The position numbers and the translations under genes are program-made. Shown in pieces: positions 34,702-43,937 of a stretch of 64,000 nt of DNA (positions within the stretch are counted from its first letter, which is position 1; every line of letters begins with the position of its first letter). Below the pieces are notes generated by a model that saw only the letters and a list, made by a program, of their open reading frames with translations, did not search any database and had not been told where the DNA came from. This stretch comes from Hyphomicrobiales bacterium. GTDB lineage: Bacteria; Pseudomonadota; Alphaproteobacteria; Rhizobiales; Rhizobiaceae. The DNA lies in assembly GCA_900473185.1 (NCBI GenBank), contig UCKU01000015.1:238710-302709 (forward strand), given 5' to 3'.

Positions 34702-35898
34702 ATGATCGAGTCGCCTGCGCTGATGTCCGACACAAAGCTTCTGCCCGATACCGGCGAACCCGGTTTCGGGATTTATGTGCATTGGCCTTTTTGTGCTGCG
34801 AAGTGTCCCTATTGCGATTTCAACAGCCATGTCCGCCATCAGCCGGTCGATCAGGAGCGTTATGTCGCGGCTTTCCTGAAGGAGATCGCCACGGCCCGAC
34901 AGATGAGCGGATCGAAGACGGTGACCAGCATCTTCCTCGGCGGCGGCACGCCATCGTTGATGAAGCCGGAAACGGTCGACGCGATCACGAACGGCATTTC
35001 TCGACACTGGCATGTGCCCGACGGTATCGAGATCACGATGGAGGCCAACCCCTCGAGCGTTGAAGCCGAACGCTTCCGCGGCTATCGCGCCGCTGGTGTC
35101 AACCGTGTCTCGCTCGGTGTGCAGGCGCTGAACGATCGCGATCTCAAATTCCTCGGACGACTGCATGACGTTGCCGATGCGCTGAGGGCGATCAGGCTGG
35201 CGCGTGACATCTTCCCGCGCATGTCCTTCGATCTGATCTATGCCAGGCCGAACCAGACGGTGGAGGAATGGCAGCGCGAGCTGAAAGAAGCGATCTCCTA
35301 TGCAGTCGATCACCTTTCGCTCTACCAGCTTACCATCGAGGAAGGCACGCCCTTCTACGGCCTCCACAAGGCCGGAAAGCTGATCGTGCCCGATGGGGAC
35401 CAGTCCGCCGTACTCTATGAGGCCACCCAGGAGATCACCGAGCGTGAAGGATTGCCGGCCTATGAGGTATCCAACCATGCCCGGCCCGGCGCCGAGAGCC
35501 GCCACAACCTCACCTACTGGCGCTACGGCGATTATGCCGGCATTGGCCCCGGCGCACATGGGCGCCTGACGCGCGGGCCAGAAAAGATCGCGACCGCTAC
35601 GGAGCGCAAGCCGGAAGCCTGGCTGGACCTCGTCGAACGCGACGGGCACGGTATCGTCGAGCAAGAGCGCCTCGGCTTCGATGAGCAGGCCGATGAATTG
35701 CTGCTGATGGGACTGCGGCTGAAGGAAGGCGTCGATCTTGCCCGCTGGCAGCAGCTTTCTGGCCGCGATCTCGATCCGAAACGCGAAGAGTTTTTACTGG
35801 AACACCGCTTCATCGAACGGATCGGCAATTCGCGGCTGCGCTGCACTCCGTCAGGCATGCTGATCCTCGATTCCGTCGTTGCGGACCTCGCCTGCTAG
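34702..35898 (+). CDS. hemW: Radical-SAM heme chaperone HemW (HemN-like)
   Basis: 398 residues. The radical-SAM motif CxxxCxxC is in PFCAAKCPYCDFN (near 32-44), with LGGGTPSLM, ANPSSVE, GVQALND and a C-terminal HemN domain (GLRLKEGVDL). It lacks features typical of true oxygen-independent coproporphyrinogen oxidase, so HemW, a heme-binding chaperone, is the better name; the two are often confused. Two starts are possible, ATG 34702 or ATG 34723 (MSDTKLLPDTG); neither has a strong ribosome site. Confidence 0.9.
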   Translation: MIESPALMSDTKLLPDTGEPGFGIYVHWPFCAAKCPYCDFNSHVRHQPVDQERYVAAFLKEIATARQMSGSKTVTSIFLGGGTPSLMKPETVDAITNGISRHWHVPDGIEITMEANPSSVEAERFRGYRAAGVNRVSLGVQALNDRDLKFLGRLHDVADALRAIRLARDIFPRMSFDLIYARPNQTVEEWQRELKEAISYAVDHLSLYQLTIEEGTPFYGLHKAGKLIVPDGDQSAVLYEATQEITEREGLPAYEVSNHARPGAESRHNLTYWRYGDYAGIGPGAHGRLTRGPEKIATATERKPEAWLDLVERDGHGIVEQERLGFDEQADELLLMGLRLKEGVDLARWQQLSGRDLDPKREEFLLEHRFIERIGNSRLRCTPSGMLILDSVVADLAC

Positions 35899-35994
35899 AG
35901 CATTCCCGTTATTCTGCGAAACAGGGAATGCTCTATCTCTTTGTTTTTACGCAATTCCGGACGCAAACCCGCAGCACGCTTTTGCTGGAATTGC
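35897..35994. repeat. Two-palindrome RIME-like intergenic element (includes 44-bp repeat, copy 2)
   Basis: The first palindrome is AGAGCATTCCC / GGGAATGCTCT (35897-35907, 35924-35934), starting inside the hemW stop codon. The second is the 44-bp element 35951-35994 (GCAATTCC...GGAATTGC). Together they span about 100 bp with two palindromes, the layout described for rhizobial RIME elements. The element sits between convergent genes and may also terminate transcription. Confidence 0.8.
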
Positions 35995-36005
35995 TCTAAG
36001 CCGCG

Positions 36006-36926
36006 TCAAGCAGCGCGCTTCTTTCTGAAATTGACGAGCCTTCCATCGATCGCCGCAAGGCCGACCGCGATCAATGCCATGCCGATCAGATGCTTGAACT
36101 GCAGCTGCTCGCCGAGTGCTGCGGCGCCAAGCAGGATCGCACTGACGGGGATCAGAAAGGTCACAAGCATCAGATTCGTAGCGCCCGCCGTCGCCAGGAT
36201 ACGGAAGAAGAGCACATAGGCCACGGCAGTCGAGAGGATAGCAAGGCCTGATAGCGCCAGCCAAGTTTCGGCAGAGGGCATGGCGAGCGTCCAGGGCTGG
36301 TCAACAATCAGCGCGATCGGCAGCATCAGCACGGTGGAAGCAGTCACCTGTCCGGCTGCCGGAATGAGTGGCGCAAGACCCATCCGGCGGAACCGCCGTC
36401 CCCAGATGCCGGCCAGCGAATAGGAGAAGGCCGCACCGAGGACCGCGAGCTGGGCAAGCACGTTCGAACCGAGATCCTTCAAGGCGTCAAAACCGATCAT
36501 GTAGGCGACACCGGCAAAGCCGACGATCACGCCGAAGAGACGATTTGCCGTCAGCTTTTCATCCGCCGTCAGCACATGGGCAACGACCACGGCAAAGAGC
36601 GGCGTCGTGGCGTTGAGGATCGAGGCGAGGCCGCTCGCAATATGTGTCTGGCCCCAGACGATCAGGCAGAAGGGAATCATATTGTTCAGAAGCCCCATGC
36701 CGAAGAAAGCGATCCAGCTCTGCCTGTCGCGCGGCATGGTGTGGCCCATGGCGCGCACGATCAGATTGAGTGCGATAGCGGCAAGCAGCACGCGCCCGGT
36801 CACGATGGTGAAAGGCGGCAGCGCCTTTACGAGAATGCCGTTGAAGAAGAAGGAGCCGCCCCAGAGAAGCGACAGCACGATCAGCATGGTCCATTCTGCA
36901 GCTCCCATGGACTTCTGAATGGACAT
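36006..36926 (-). CDS. EamA/DMT-family transporter
   Basis: 306 residues with about ten hydrophobic helices in two EamA repeats. The first starts WTMLIVLSLLWGGSFFFNGI and the second starts near 155 (LGAAFSYSLAGIWGRRF). These are inner-membrane exporters of metabolites or amino acids. A good AGGAG lies 6 bases before the ATG. A LysR gene diverges 141 bp away and is the likely regulator. The substrate is unknown. Confidence 0.88.
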   Translation of the reverse strand: MSIQKSMGAAEWTMLIVLSLLWGGSFFFNGILVKALPPFTIVTGRVLLAAIALNLIVRAMGHTMPRDRQSWIAFFGMGLLNNMIPFCLIVWGQTHIASGLASILNATTPLFAVVVAHVLTADEKLTANRLFGVIVGFAGVAYMIGFDALKDLGSNVLAQLAVLGAAFSYSLAGIWGRRFRRMGLAPLIPAAGQVTASTVLMLPIALIVDQPWTLAMPSAETWLALSGLAILSTAVAYVLFFRILATAGATNLMLVTFLIPVSAILLGAAALGEQLQFKHLIGMALIAVGLAAIDGRLVNFRKKRAA

Positions 36927-37067
36927 GCCGATCTCCTCTGTCGAGTTCTGCTAAAATGTTCTTTCCAGCTCACCTGTGTGGATTTGCCAGATATATCGGT
37001 TTTTATTAGTATTCCTCGTACCTGACAAACGAGCATTTCTGCTTGCATGATTGAGCTGAACTAAAGC

Positions 37068-37952
37068 ATGATCGATCCTCTGCCCTCACTATCGGCCCTG
37101 CGCGCCTTTGAGGCGACGGCGCGTCATCTGAGTATGACACAGGCGGCGCACGAGTTGCACGTCACCCCAGGCGCCGTCAGCCTGCAGATCCGCGATCTCG
37201 AAGCCTCGCTTGGCGTGTCGCTGTTCGAACGTCGAACCCGGCAGATTCTGCTGACGGCGGAAGGCCGGGACTATTTCGCGACACTGCGCACCGCCTTCCA
37301 ACTCGTACGCGAGGCGACGGCATCGCTGACCGCACGGCGGCGCGGCAATGCGCTGGCGCTCACCTGTACGGCAGGTTTTGCAACACACTGGCTACTGCCA
37401 CGGCTTCAGCGGTTCGAGGACATGCATCCTGATATCGATGTGCGCATCGGCGCCTCCCATCGCATGTTCGATTTCGAGCGCGACGGGATCGATCTCGCCA
37501 TCCGCCACGGGCTTGGCGGTTATGAGGGATTGATCAGCGAGCGGCTGGTGGATGACGAACTGGTGCCGATCTGCACGCCGGCGCTTGCGGCGACCCTTGG
37601 CGCCGATCCTTCGCCCGATCTGCTCGCAGGATATCAGCTCATCCACGACGTCTACCGCCGCGACTGGCAGCTCTGGCTGGCCGCAGCGGGCGCCACCAAG
37701 GTGGATGCCTCCCGTGGCCCGATCTTCAGTGATGGCAACGGCGCCTTCGAGGCGATGAAATCAGGTTTCGGCGTGGCGCTGATGCGCCGTTCCTTCATTG
37801 AGAAGGAACTTGCCGAGGGCCGGCTCGTCGCGCCGTTTCCGCTGGGGCTGACAAGCAAGCTTGCCTATCATCTGGTCTATCCGGGCACAGCGCTGGAACG
37901 GCCGGCGGTCGCGGCCTTCCGGCGCTGGCTGCTTTCGGAGGCGAAAACCTAG
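37068..37952 (+). CDS. LysR-family transcriptional regulator (GcvA-like)
   Basis: 294 residues. The winged HTH is LPSLSALRAFEATARHLSMTQAAHELHVTPGAVSLQIRDLEASLGVSLFERRTRQ, which is very GcvA-like. The effector domain shows LALTCTAGFATHWLLPRLQRFEDMHPDIDVRIGAS. The effector is not predictable. It diverges from the EamA exporter, the usual arrangement for a LysR protein and its target. It ends next to copy 3 of the 44-bp repeat. Confidence 0.9.
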   Translation: MIDPLPSLSALRAFEATARHLSMTQAAHELHVTPGAVSLQIRDLEASLGVSLFERRTRQILLTAEGRDYFATLRTAFQLVREATASLTARRRGNALALTCTAGFATHWLLPRLQRFEDMHPDIDVRIGASHRMFDFERDGIDLAIRHGLGGYEGLISERLVDDELVPICTPALAATLGADPSPDLLAGYQLIHDVYRRDWQLWLAAAGATKVDASRGPIFSDGNGAFEAMKSGFGVALMRRSFIEKELAEGRLVAPFPLGLTSKLAYHLVYPGTALERPAVAAFRRWLLSEAKT

Positions 37953-37962
37953 AGTATTTCAC

Positions 37963-38006
37963 GCAATTCCGGACGCAAAACCGCTACACAGTTTTGCTGG
38001 AATTGC
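37963..38006. repeat. 44-bp palindromic interspersed repeat, copy 3
   Basis: GCAATTCC (37963-37970) to GGAATTGC (37999-38006), nearly identical to copies 1 and 2 and the same length. It lies in the 55-bp gap between the convergent LysR and saccharopine-dehydrogenase-like genes, 1 base from the latter's stop. Confidence 0.85.
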
Positions 38007-38007
38007 G

Positions 38008-39090
38008 CTAATCCCTGCTCGTGGCACCCGCCTTGAACAAGCTGCCTGTCGGTGTCTTCAGGAACATGTCCAGCGGAATGTGCTCCTGATGCAGGAAGCC
38101 ATTGGCCGGCAGCAGACCGTCGCGGACCATTTCAATGACGGCAACCACCGAGGCCGACGTCGTCCAGGCTATTGCCGTACGCCGGGCGCCGGCAATCTCG
38201 ATCGGATAATAGGCGCGGACAAATTCCTTCCGGCGCAAGGAGCCGTTGATCGTGCCTTCGGCCGCGACATGCACGTAGACGACATCATCATCGACCGGCG
38301 GCTTGGCGTTGGTCAGGATTTCGCCGGCGAGCTGGCGTTTGTCACGCATCAGAAGCTCATGGAAGAAGAAATTCATCAGCTCCATGTGTCCGGGATAACG
38401 CATCGTCTTGTAATCGAGATTATCGACCTTGCCGAGCATGGTGTCGCACATGGTGCCGAGGCCGCCCGAGGTCGTGAAAGCCTCCAGCTTGACGCCGCCG
38501 ACATAGATCGTCTCGTGCCATTCCATCGGCGAGACGAGTTTACGAACCCCGCCCTCAATGACCTCACAATCGTTCAGATATTCATTGACCACACCTTCCG
38601 GCGACCAGTTGAAGGCATAGCCCAAAAGCCCGGTCGGATGCTGCGGCAGAGCGCCGACGCGCATGCGGATCGAGCGGCAGCGGTCAAAGCCATCGGCAAG
38701 GCTTGCGCCGACGATGCCGACGAAGCCAGGCGCCAGACCACATTGCGGCGCCATCAGCCCGCGGGCTGTCTTGGAAAGCTCGATGATGAAATTGGTGGTC
38801 GGCACATCCTCGGTCAGATCGAAATAATGGATGCCGGCGAGATGGGCGGCCCGCGCCAACTCGATATTCAAATGATAGGGCAGGCAGGAGAGCACCGCCT
38901 CGACGCTCGACAGAAGCTCGCCGATGACAGAGGTATCTGTAATATCGCCGGCCCGGCATTTGAAGGGCAGGTCGCCCACGGGCAATTGTGCATCGACGCC
39001 GATGACCTCGAAGCCGCCCTCATGCAAAAGCGTCGCCGCCAGCCGTCCGACCTTGCCGAGGCCGATCACGGCAATCCGTTCAAAACTCAT
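38008..39090 (-). CDS. Saccharopine dehydrogenase-like oxidoreductase
   Basis: 360 residues. A Rossmann NAD(P) domain opens the protein (IAVIGLGKVGRLAATLLHEGG, GxGxxG). A saccharopine-dehydrogenase-like C-terminal domain has GLAPGFVGIVGASLADGF and the GGVRKLVSPMEWHETIYV region. Members act on lysine, saccharopine or carboxynorspermidine and related amino-acid imines; the true substrate is unclear. The start has GGGAGGA 5 bases upstream. It stands alone between the LysR gene and dnaA. Confidence 0.85.
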   Translation of the reverse strand: MSFERIAVIGLGKVGRLAATLLHEGGFEVIGVDAQLPVGDLPFKCRAGDITDTSVIGELLSSVEAVLSCLPYHLNIELARAAHLAGIHYFDLTEDVPTTNFIIELSKTARGLMAPQCGLAPGFVGIVGASLADGFDRCRSIRMRVGALPQHPTGLLGYAFNWSPEGVVNEYLNDCEVIEGGVRKLVSPMEWHETIYVGGVKLEAFTTSGGLGTMCDTMLGKVDNLDYKTMRYPGHMELMNFFFHELLMRDKRQLAGEILTNAKPPVDDDVVYVHVAAEGTINGSLRRKEFVRAYYPIEIAGARRTAIAWTTSASVVAVIEMVRDGLLPANGFLHQEHIPLDMFLKTPTGSLFKAGATSRD

Positions 39091-39169
39091 TGATGTCCTC
39101 CCGAACGCCGACGTTCTTCACCGGCGCATTTTTCTTACGTGGGGGCTGTATAGAATAAAAAGCTTATAA

Positions 39170-39198
39170 AAGAAAACAGCCGGGATTGCTCCCGGCTG
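39170..39198 (-). terminator. Intrinsic terminator after dnaA
   Basis: CAGCCGGGA / TCCCGGCTG (39177-39185, 39190-39198) has a 4-base loop. On the minus strand it is followed by TTTTCTTTTA. Confidence 0.85.
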
Positions 39199-39223
39199 CT
39201 GAAACGCGGTGGCTGTGCACCGC

Positions 39224-40777
39224 TTATTCGTTGATGAGGCGCTTCAAAAGTTCGATCTCATGCGACAGCTTCGTGTCTCCCGAGATCAGTTCCTCGATCT
39301 TGCGCACGGCGTGCAGAACCGTTGTGTGATCGCGTCCGCCGAAACGACGGCCGATCTCCGGAAAGGAGCGCGGTGTCAGCGTCTTCGACAGATACATGGC
39401 GATCTGGCGCGGCTTGACGATGACGCGCGTGCGGCGGTTCGAGACCAGTTCCTGGCGCGAGACGTTGTAGTGACGCGCAACGATACGCTGGATATCCTCG
39501 ATACGCACACGACGCGGCTCGCCGGAACCGACCAGATGGGCCAGCAGTTCATCCACGCGCTCAATCGACAGGTTCGGCTCGAAGGAACGACGGAAGATCA
39601 GCTGGTTGAAAGCGCCTTCCAGCTCGCGACCGCTTGCCGTGATGTTGCGGGCGACGTGCTGCAGCAGATCGGTCGGGATTTCCAGTGACGGATCCTCCAG
39701 ACGGGCAGCCGACAGGCGGCGATTCAGGATTTCGAGACGCATCTCGTAGTCGGGACCATCGAGTTCGATGGCAACGCCGCCCTGCAGACGCGAACGGACG
39801 CGCGGATCGAGCGATTCCAACTCCCACGGCGCTCGGTCGGCTGCGACGACGACCTGCTTGGCGCTGTCGAGCAGCATGTTCAGCAGGTGGCAGAACTCGT
39901 GCTGGATCATCTTGCCCTGCAGGAACTGCATGTCATCGATGATCAGAAGGTCGATGTTGCGCAGCGAGTCCTTCAGCGTCAGCGCGTCATTGTCGCGGAT
40001 CGCTGTCGCGAAACGCCACATGAAGTATTCGGCCGTCAGATAGACGACGCGCAGGCCACGTGGGTTCTGCACCGCGGCATTGGCGATCGCCTGCAGCAGA
40101 TGGGTCTTGCCGAGTCCGACGGTCGCATGGACGAAGAGCGGGTTGAAGCGCACAGCGCCCTGACCTGCTTCCGCAATGGTCTTTGCGGCGGCGAGCGCCA
40201 CGCGGTTGGAGCTGCCCTCAACGAAAGTGTCGAAGGTGAAGCGGGAATCCAGCGGCGAGCCAAAGAGCGGCGAACCGACACTTGCCGGGCGCGCCGCAGC
40301 GGCGGCCGAAACAGCCTGCTGGACGACATGCCCCGCCGGCTGGGCAGATGCCGGGCGGCGAAGCTGGGTGGGCTGGGTGACTGGCTCGACGGAGACTGCA
40401 TCGTCCAGCGCCTTCGTGCCGGCGCGCGTTGCCGTGCGCACAAGGATCTCGACTTTCAGGATTTCGGGGTCCTCAGCCTGGAACAGGCCGACAATGAGAT
40501 CGAGATACCGGTTGTTGATCCACGACTTCAGAAAGGTCGTGGGAACGGTAAGACGGACGACACTCTTGGAAACCGAATGAAGCTTCAGCCGTGCAAACCA
40601 ACTTGCATAGACGTCAGGACCGACTTGTGCCTTCAGACGCGCACTGACGCGTTCGAAGAGAACACCATGCTTCATCTCGCCCTTTTCTTCCGTTGCGCTC
40701 AGGTGAATGGAACCGAAAGACTGCGGTGCAGCTTCCCCGTTATCCAGTGCACCCGTCGTCATCGAATTCATCTGCAT
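39224..40777 (-). CDS. dnaA: Chromosomal replication initiator DnaA
   Basis: AAA+ initiator. Domain I begins MKHGVLFERVSARLKAQVGPDVYASWFARL. A variable linker follows, then Walker A VGLGKTHLLQAIANAA, Walker B LLIIDDMQFLQGK, and domain IV with the DnaA-box-binding signature IGRRFGGRDHTTVLHAV. The start is uncertain. ATG 40777 (517 residues) has AAGG at suitable spacing. ATG 40675 (483 residues) opens directly at domain I, also with AAGGG. ATG 40792 overlaps its ribosome site. An 860-bp non-coding region lies upstream. Confidence 0.95.
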   Translation of the reverse strand: MQMNSMTTGALDNGEAAPQSFGSIHLSATEEKGEMKHGVLFERVSARLKAQVGPDVYASWFARLKLHSVSKSVVRLTVPTTFLKSWINNRYLDLIVGLFQAEDPEILKVEILVRTATRAGTKALDDAVSVEPVTQPTQLRRPASAQPAGHVVQQAVSAAAAARPASVGSPLFGSPLDSRFTFDTFVEGSSNRVALAAAKTIAEAGQGAVRFNPLFVHATVGLGKTHLLQAIANAAVQNPRGLRVVYLTAEYFMWRFATAIRDNDALTLKDSLRNIDLLIIDDMQFLQGKMIQHEFCHLLNMLLDSAKQVVVAADRAPWELESLDPRVRSRLQGGVAIELDGPDYEMRLEILNRRLSAARLEDPSLEIPTDLLQHVARNITASGRELEGAFNQLIFRRSFEPNLSIERVDELLAHLVGSGEPRRVRIEDIQRIVARHYNVSRQELVSNRRTRVIVKPRQIAMYLSKTLTPRSFPEIGRRFGGRDHTTVLHAVRKIEELISGDTKLSHEIELLKRLINE

Positions 40778-41581
40778 AATGCCGCCTTTCATTTCCTCGG
40801 GCGGTCATTCGTTGACAGCCGCCCGATCATTCCCCGCTTTGACAAAGCCGGCGGCATCTTCATGAGCCGCTCTCGCATGCCGGTTCACTCAAACACTGTC
40901 CCTTTTGGGACTGACAAAGAAACCCTGCGGTGGTCGCGGTCATGCGACAACCGTCTCAAGGCCTCTATGTCAGGCTGGCGGCCGATCCTCGTTTTTCGCC
41001 CGCAAGCCCGAACGCAATGTTACACTTTCCCCTGCCCTTCTCCTGGCCTCACGCAGAACGTGTGGCCGCGGAGCGCACAAAACGTCTCCGTCCCGTGACA
41101 GCCACGTCACGGTACAATGCCGTCAGGTGCGTGAGAAAACGGAAGCTGTCCGCTCCGTTGCAAGTGACACAGCGCCATCATCCTGCCGACTTGGCAGTTT
41201 GGACTGACTTCTGCAGGTGATGTCCGCGCCCTTTGCTGGACGCCATTTAGGCAGGATCAAAAGGCAAGATCAACGATGAATTTTACGCAAAATTAAGACG
41301 CGGCCATTGACTCCGGCGGGGCCTTTAGGGCGTCACACCAACGTCAAAAAAGAATCGCTTTTGAATCAAGGAGATTCCCCGACCGGGTTATTTTGGACAC
41401 GCATAAAAAGAAAAAAGAAAAAATCTTCTTGACTCATTTGAGGCTACGGGTTGCGTGACCAGAGTCGCAAGCCTTAAAAAGATCCTTGCGTAAGCCATTG
41501 TTTTAAAACAATTTTTCCTGTCATGCCCCTGACACGAAATCGTCGCAGGATTAACCATACCCACCGCGGGCGGCGGAATCG
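40778..41581. other. Long non-coding region upstream of dnaA, GANTC-rich in its distal part
   Basis: No convincing gene was found on either strand. Six GANTC (CcrM methylation) sites lie within 41309-41580: at 41309, 41352, 41363, 41431, 41462 and 41576. There is also a purine A-tract (41404-41424) and a perfect 16-bp palindrome at 41497-41512. No DnaA box matching TTATCCACA was seen, so there is no support for a replication origin here. It most likely holds the dnaA promoter and a long leader. Confidence 0.6.
41497..41512. promoter_or_regulatory. Perfect 16-bp AT-rich palindrome upstream of dnaA
   Basis: ATTGTTTTAAAACAAT is fully self-complementary. It lies between two GANTC sites in the dnaA upstream region and could be bound by a dimeric regulator. 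The protein is unknown. Confidence 0.4.
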
Positions 41582-41608
41582 AAAAAGCCCGGTAAAATTA
41601 CCGGGCTA
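41582..41608 (-). terminator. Intrinsic terminator after rpsT
   Basis: AGCCCGGTAA / TTACCGGGCT (41586-41595, 41598-41607) is followed on the minus strand by TTTTTC. Confidence 0.85.
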
Positions 41609-41638
41609 ATCATAACGAGCAATTCGTTAATGAGATAT

Positions 41639-41917
41639 TTAGGCGTTCGCAGAAGCCGAAAGAGCCTTCACACGAGCAGCGAGGCGCGAGACCTTGCGGG
41701 ATGCCGTATTGGCATGCAGGACGCCCTTGCTTGCGGCGCGCGCCAGCTCGGGTTCAGCGGCGATGAAGGCTTCCTTTGCCTTGGCGGCATCACCAGCGGC
41801 GAGTGCCTCTTCGACCTGGCGAACGTAGGTACGAACGCGCGAACGGCGAGCCTTGTTGACTGCGGTGCGGCGTGCGATCTTGCGGGTCGCCTTTTTCGCC
41901 GAAGTTGTATTGGCCAT
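41639..41917 (-). CDS. rpsT: 30S ribosomal protein S20
   Basis: 92-residue basic helical protein. MANTTSAKKATRKIARRTAVNKARRSRVRTYVRQVEEAL is the S20 N-terminus. It binds 16S rRNA early in 30S assembly. The ATG at 41917 gives the family start; the open frame before it (to 41944) is leader. It is followed by a strong terminator, and the gene lies next to dnaA as in other rhizobia. Confidence 0.96.
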   Translation of the reverse strand: MANTTSAKKATRKIARRTAVNKARRSRVRTYVRQVEEALAAGDAAKAKEAFIAAEPELARAASKGVLHANTASRKVSRLAARVKALSASANA

Positions 41918-42111
41918 GGATGCCTCTCTCAAGAATTCGAACAAAACTCCGCCATTGCCGCGCTGGCCCTGCGGCCACTCAATTCAGCAATGCGGGAGCA
42001 TTAGCGGAAAACCTGAGCGGCTTTCCGAACCGTGGGCGGGCATATAACGCTAAAGCCGCGCCACGTCAACGCGCATTTTCAAGGAAAAGCCCCTTTCCCG
42101 CCGCCGCCCGC

Positions 42112-42885
42112 TCACCTGTTCTTGAAGGCCGGTTTGCGCTTCTCGATGAAGGCGGCCATGCCTTCTTTCTGGTCCTCGGTCGCAAAGAGGCTCTGGAACA
42201 GACGGCGCTCGAAACGCAGGCCCTCTTCCAGCGTCGTCTCGAAGGCGCGGCTGACCGCCTCCTTGGCCATCAGCACGGAAGGGTGCGACAGCGATGCGAT
42301 CTTGGTAGCGGCCTCCATCGCTTCGTCCAGCAGCCGCTCAGGCGCCACCACACGTGAAACGAGTCCCGCGCGCTCGGCTTCCGCCGCATCCATCATCCGG
42401 CCGGTCAGGATCAGGTCCATCGCCTTGGCCTTGCCGACTGCCCGCGTCAGGCGCTGCGAGCCGCCGATGCCAGGAATGACGCCGAGTGTGATCTCTGGCT
42501 GGCCGAACTTTGCAGTCTCGGAAGCAATGATGAAGTCGCAGAGCATGGCAAGCTCACACCCACCGCCGAGGGCAAAGCCGCTGACGGCAGCGATGATCGG
42601 CTTGCGGGCCTTGGCGATCTCGTCCCAGCCGCTGATGAAATCGCTCTTATAGACTTCGGCGAAATCGAGCGGCTGCATTTCCTTGATATCGGCGCCGGCG
42701 GCAAAGGCGCGCTCGGAACCGGTCAGTACGATCGCGCCGATTGCATCATCCGCATGAAAGGCAGCATAGGCCAATTTCAATTCCTTGAGCACGGTCGAAT
42801 TCAAGGCGTTCAGTGCCTGCGGCCGGTTCAGTGTGATCAGGCCGACATTTCCGCGGGTTTCGACAACAAGAGTTTCATAGGCCAT
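42112..42885 (-). CDS. Enoyl-CoA hydratase
   Basis: 257-residue crotonase. ITLNRPQALNALNS, the oxyanion-hole segment RAFAAGADIKEMQ and the catalytic region SGFALGGGCELAMLCDFIIASETAKFGQPEITLGVIPG (two active-site Glu) are present. It hydrates trans-2-enoyl-CoA in fatty-acid or branched-chain degradation. It lies 9 bp after mutM on the same strand, with AGGAGA upstream, so the pair is probably co-transcribed. Confidence 0.93.
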   Translation of the reverse strand: MAYETLVVETRGNVGLITLNRPQALNALNSTVLKELKLAYAAFHADDAIGAIVLTGSERAFAAGADIKEMQPLDFAEVYKSDFISGWDEIAKARKPIIAAVSGFALGGGCELAMLCDFIIASETAKFGQPEITLGVIPGIGGSQRLTRAVGKAKAMDLILTGRMMDAAEAERAGLVSRVVAPERLLDEAMEAATKIASLSHPSVLMAKEAVSRAFETTLEEGLRFERRLFQSLFATEDQKEGMAAFIEKRKPAFKNR

Positions 42886-42894
42886 GACGCTCTC

Positions 42895-43785
42895 CTATTT
42901 CTGGCAGGTGGCGCAATAGAAGGTGGAACGGCCAGCCTGCACGATGCGCGAGACCGTACCGCCACAGCCCGGCGTGCGGCAAGCAAGACCTTCGCAATCA
43001 TAGACGGAAAAGGAATGCTGGAAGTAGCCGAGCGAGCCATCCGTCTGAATATGGTCGCGCAGCGACGATCCGCCGGCGGCGATCGCATCGGCAATGACAT
43101 CGCGGATGGAGGTCACAAGCTGGTTCAGTGCCTGCTTCGGCTTGCCCGTCTTCGTCGCCAGCGTGCCGGCTGCGCGCATGGGCGACAGATGCGCCCGCCA
43201 CAATGCCTCGCAGACATATATATTGCCGAGCCCGGCGATGGTCTTCTGGTCCAGGAGCGCGCTCTTTAGTGGCTGGGCCTTGCCGGTGAAACGCTCGGAT
43301 AGATAGGCGGCTGACAGTTCGTTGCCGGTCGGCTCCGGTCCCAGGCCGAACAGGAATGGGTTCGCATCGAGCTCGGACCGTTCGGCAATATCCATGAAGC
43401 CGAAGCGGCGCGGGTCATTGTAGATGACGCGGCGCGGGCCGCCCTCGCCATCCAGATGGAAGATGGCGTGATCGTGCTTCTCGTCCTTGGAGCGCTCGTG
43501 GTGAAAATCGCCTGGCGTGGCACTCAGCGGTCCCTGCTCGATCCGGAAGGAGCCGGACATGCCGAGATGGGAAATGATCGTCTTGCCGCTGTCGAGATCA
43601 ATGAGCAGGTACTTGGCGCGCCGTCCAAGGCCGATGATTTTGCGGCCGGACACCTGCTGCTCGAAATCCTGCGGAAAGGGAAACCGCAGGTCGCCGCGGC
43701 GCAACTCCAGCCTTTCGATCCGCGCGCCCTCCATTGCTGGCGTCAGGCCTCGCTTCACCGTTTCGACTTCTGGCAATTCCGGCAT
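42895..43785 (-). CDS. mutM: Formamidopyrimidine-DNA glycosylase MutM (Fpg)
   Basis: 296-residue bifunctional glycosylase/AP lyase removing 8-oxoguanine. The catalytic N-terminus is MPELPEVETVKRGL (Pro2, Glu3 after Met removal). The H2TH region has LLDQKTIAGLGNIYVCEALW, and the zinc finger is CRTPGCGGTVSRI...FYCATCQK. The ATG at 43785 is required to expose the catalytic proline, so the longer frame upstream is not coding. It diverges from ubiE. Confidence 0.96.
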   Translation of the reverse strand: MPELPEVETVKRGLTPAMEGARIERLELRRGDLRFPFPQDFEQQVSGRKIIGLGRRAKYLLIDLDSGKTIISHLGMSGSFRIEQGPLSATPGDFHHERSKDEKHDHAIFHLDGEGGPRRVIYNDPRRFGFMDIAERSELDANPFLFGLGPEPTGNELSAAYLSERFTGKAQPLKSALLDQKTIAGLGNIYVCEALWRAHLSPMRAAGTLATKTGKPKQALNQLVTSIRDVIADAIAAGGSSLRDHIQTDGSLGYFQHSFSVYDCEGLACRTPGCGGTVSRIVQAGRSTFYCATCQK

Positions 43786-43937
43786 CTTAACCCATCTATA
43801 TCTAACGTGTTTCAACCGCCCGCGATGTGCGCTATAGCGCCAACGTGCCGCGGGCGGACCGTGGCCCACAGATAGCGCCGCAGCCACGCTTTCGCTATGG
43901 TCGCCGCGCGAATTCTTGATGTGAACGGAGTAACTTG

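Noticed and set aside
33427..35664. 745-codon minus-strand open frame opposite rph, VOC, rdgB and hemW
   Set aside because: It spans four conserved plus-strand genes in antisense and its product resembles no family; a composition artefact.
40778..41640. Chromosomal origin of replication next to dnaA
   Set aside because: No DnaA boxes of the TTATCCACA type were seen, and rhizobial origins are normally near hemE rather than dnaA.
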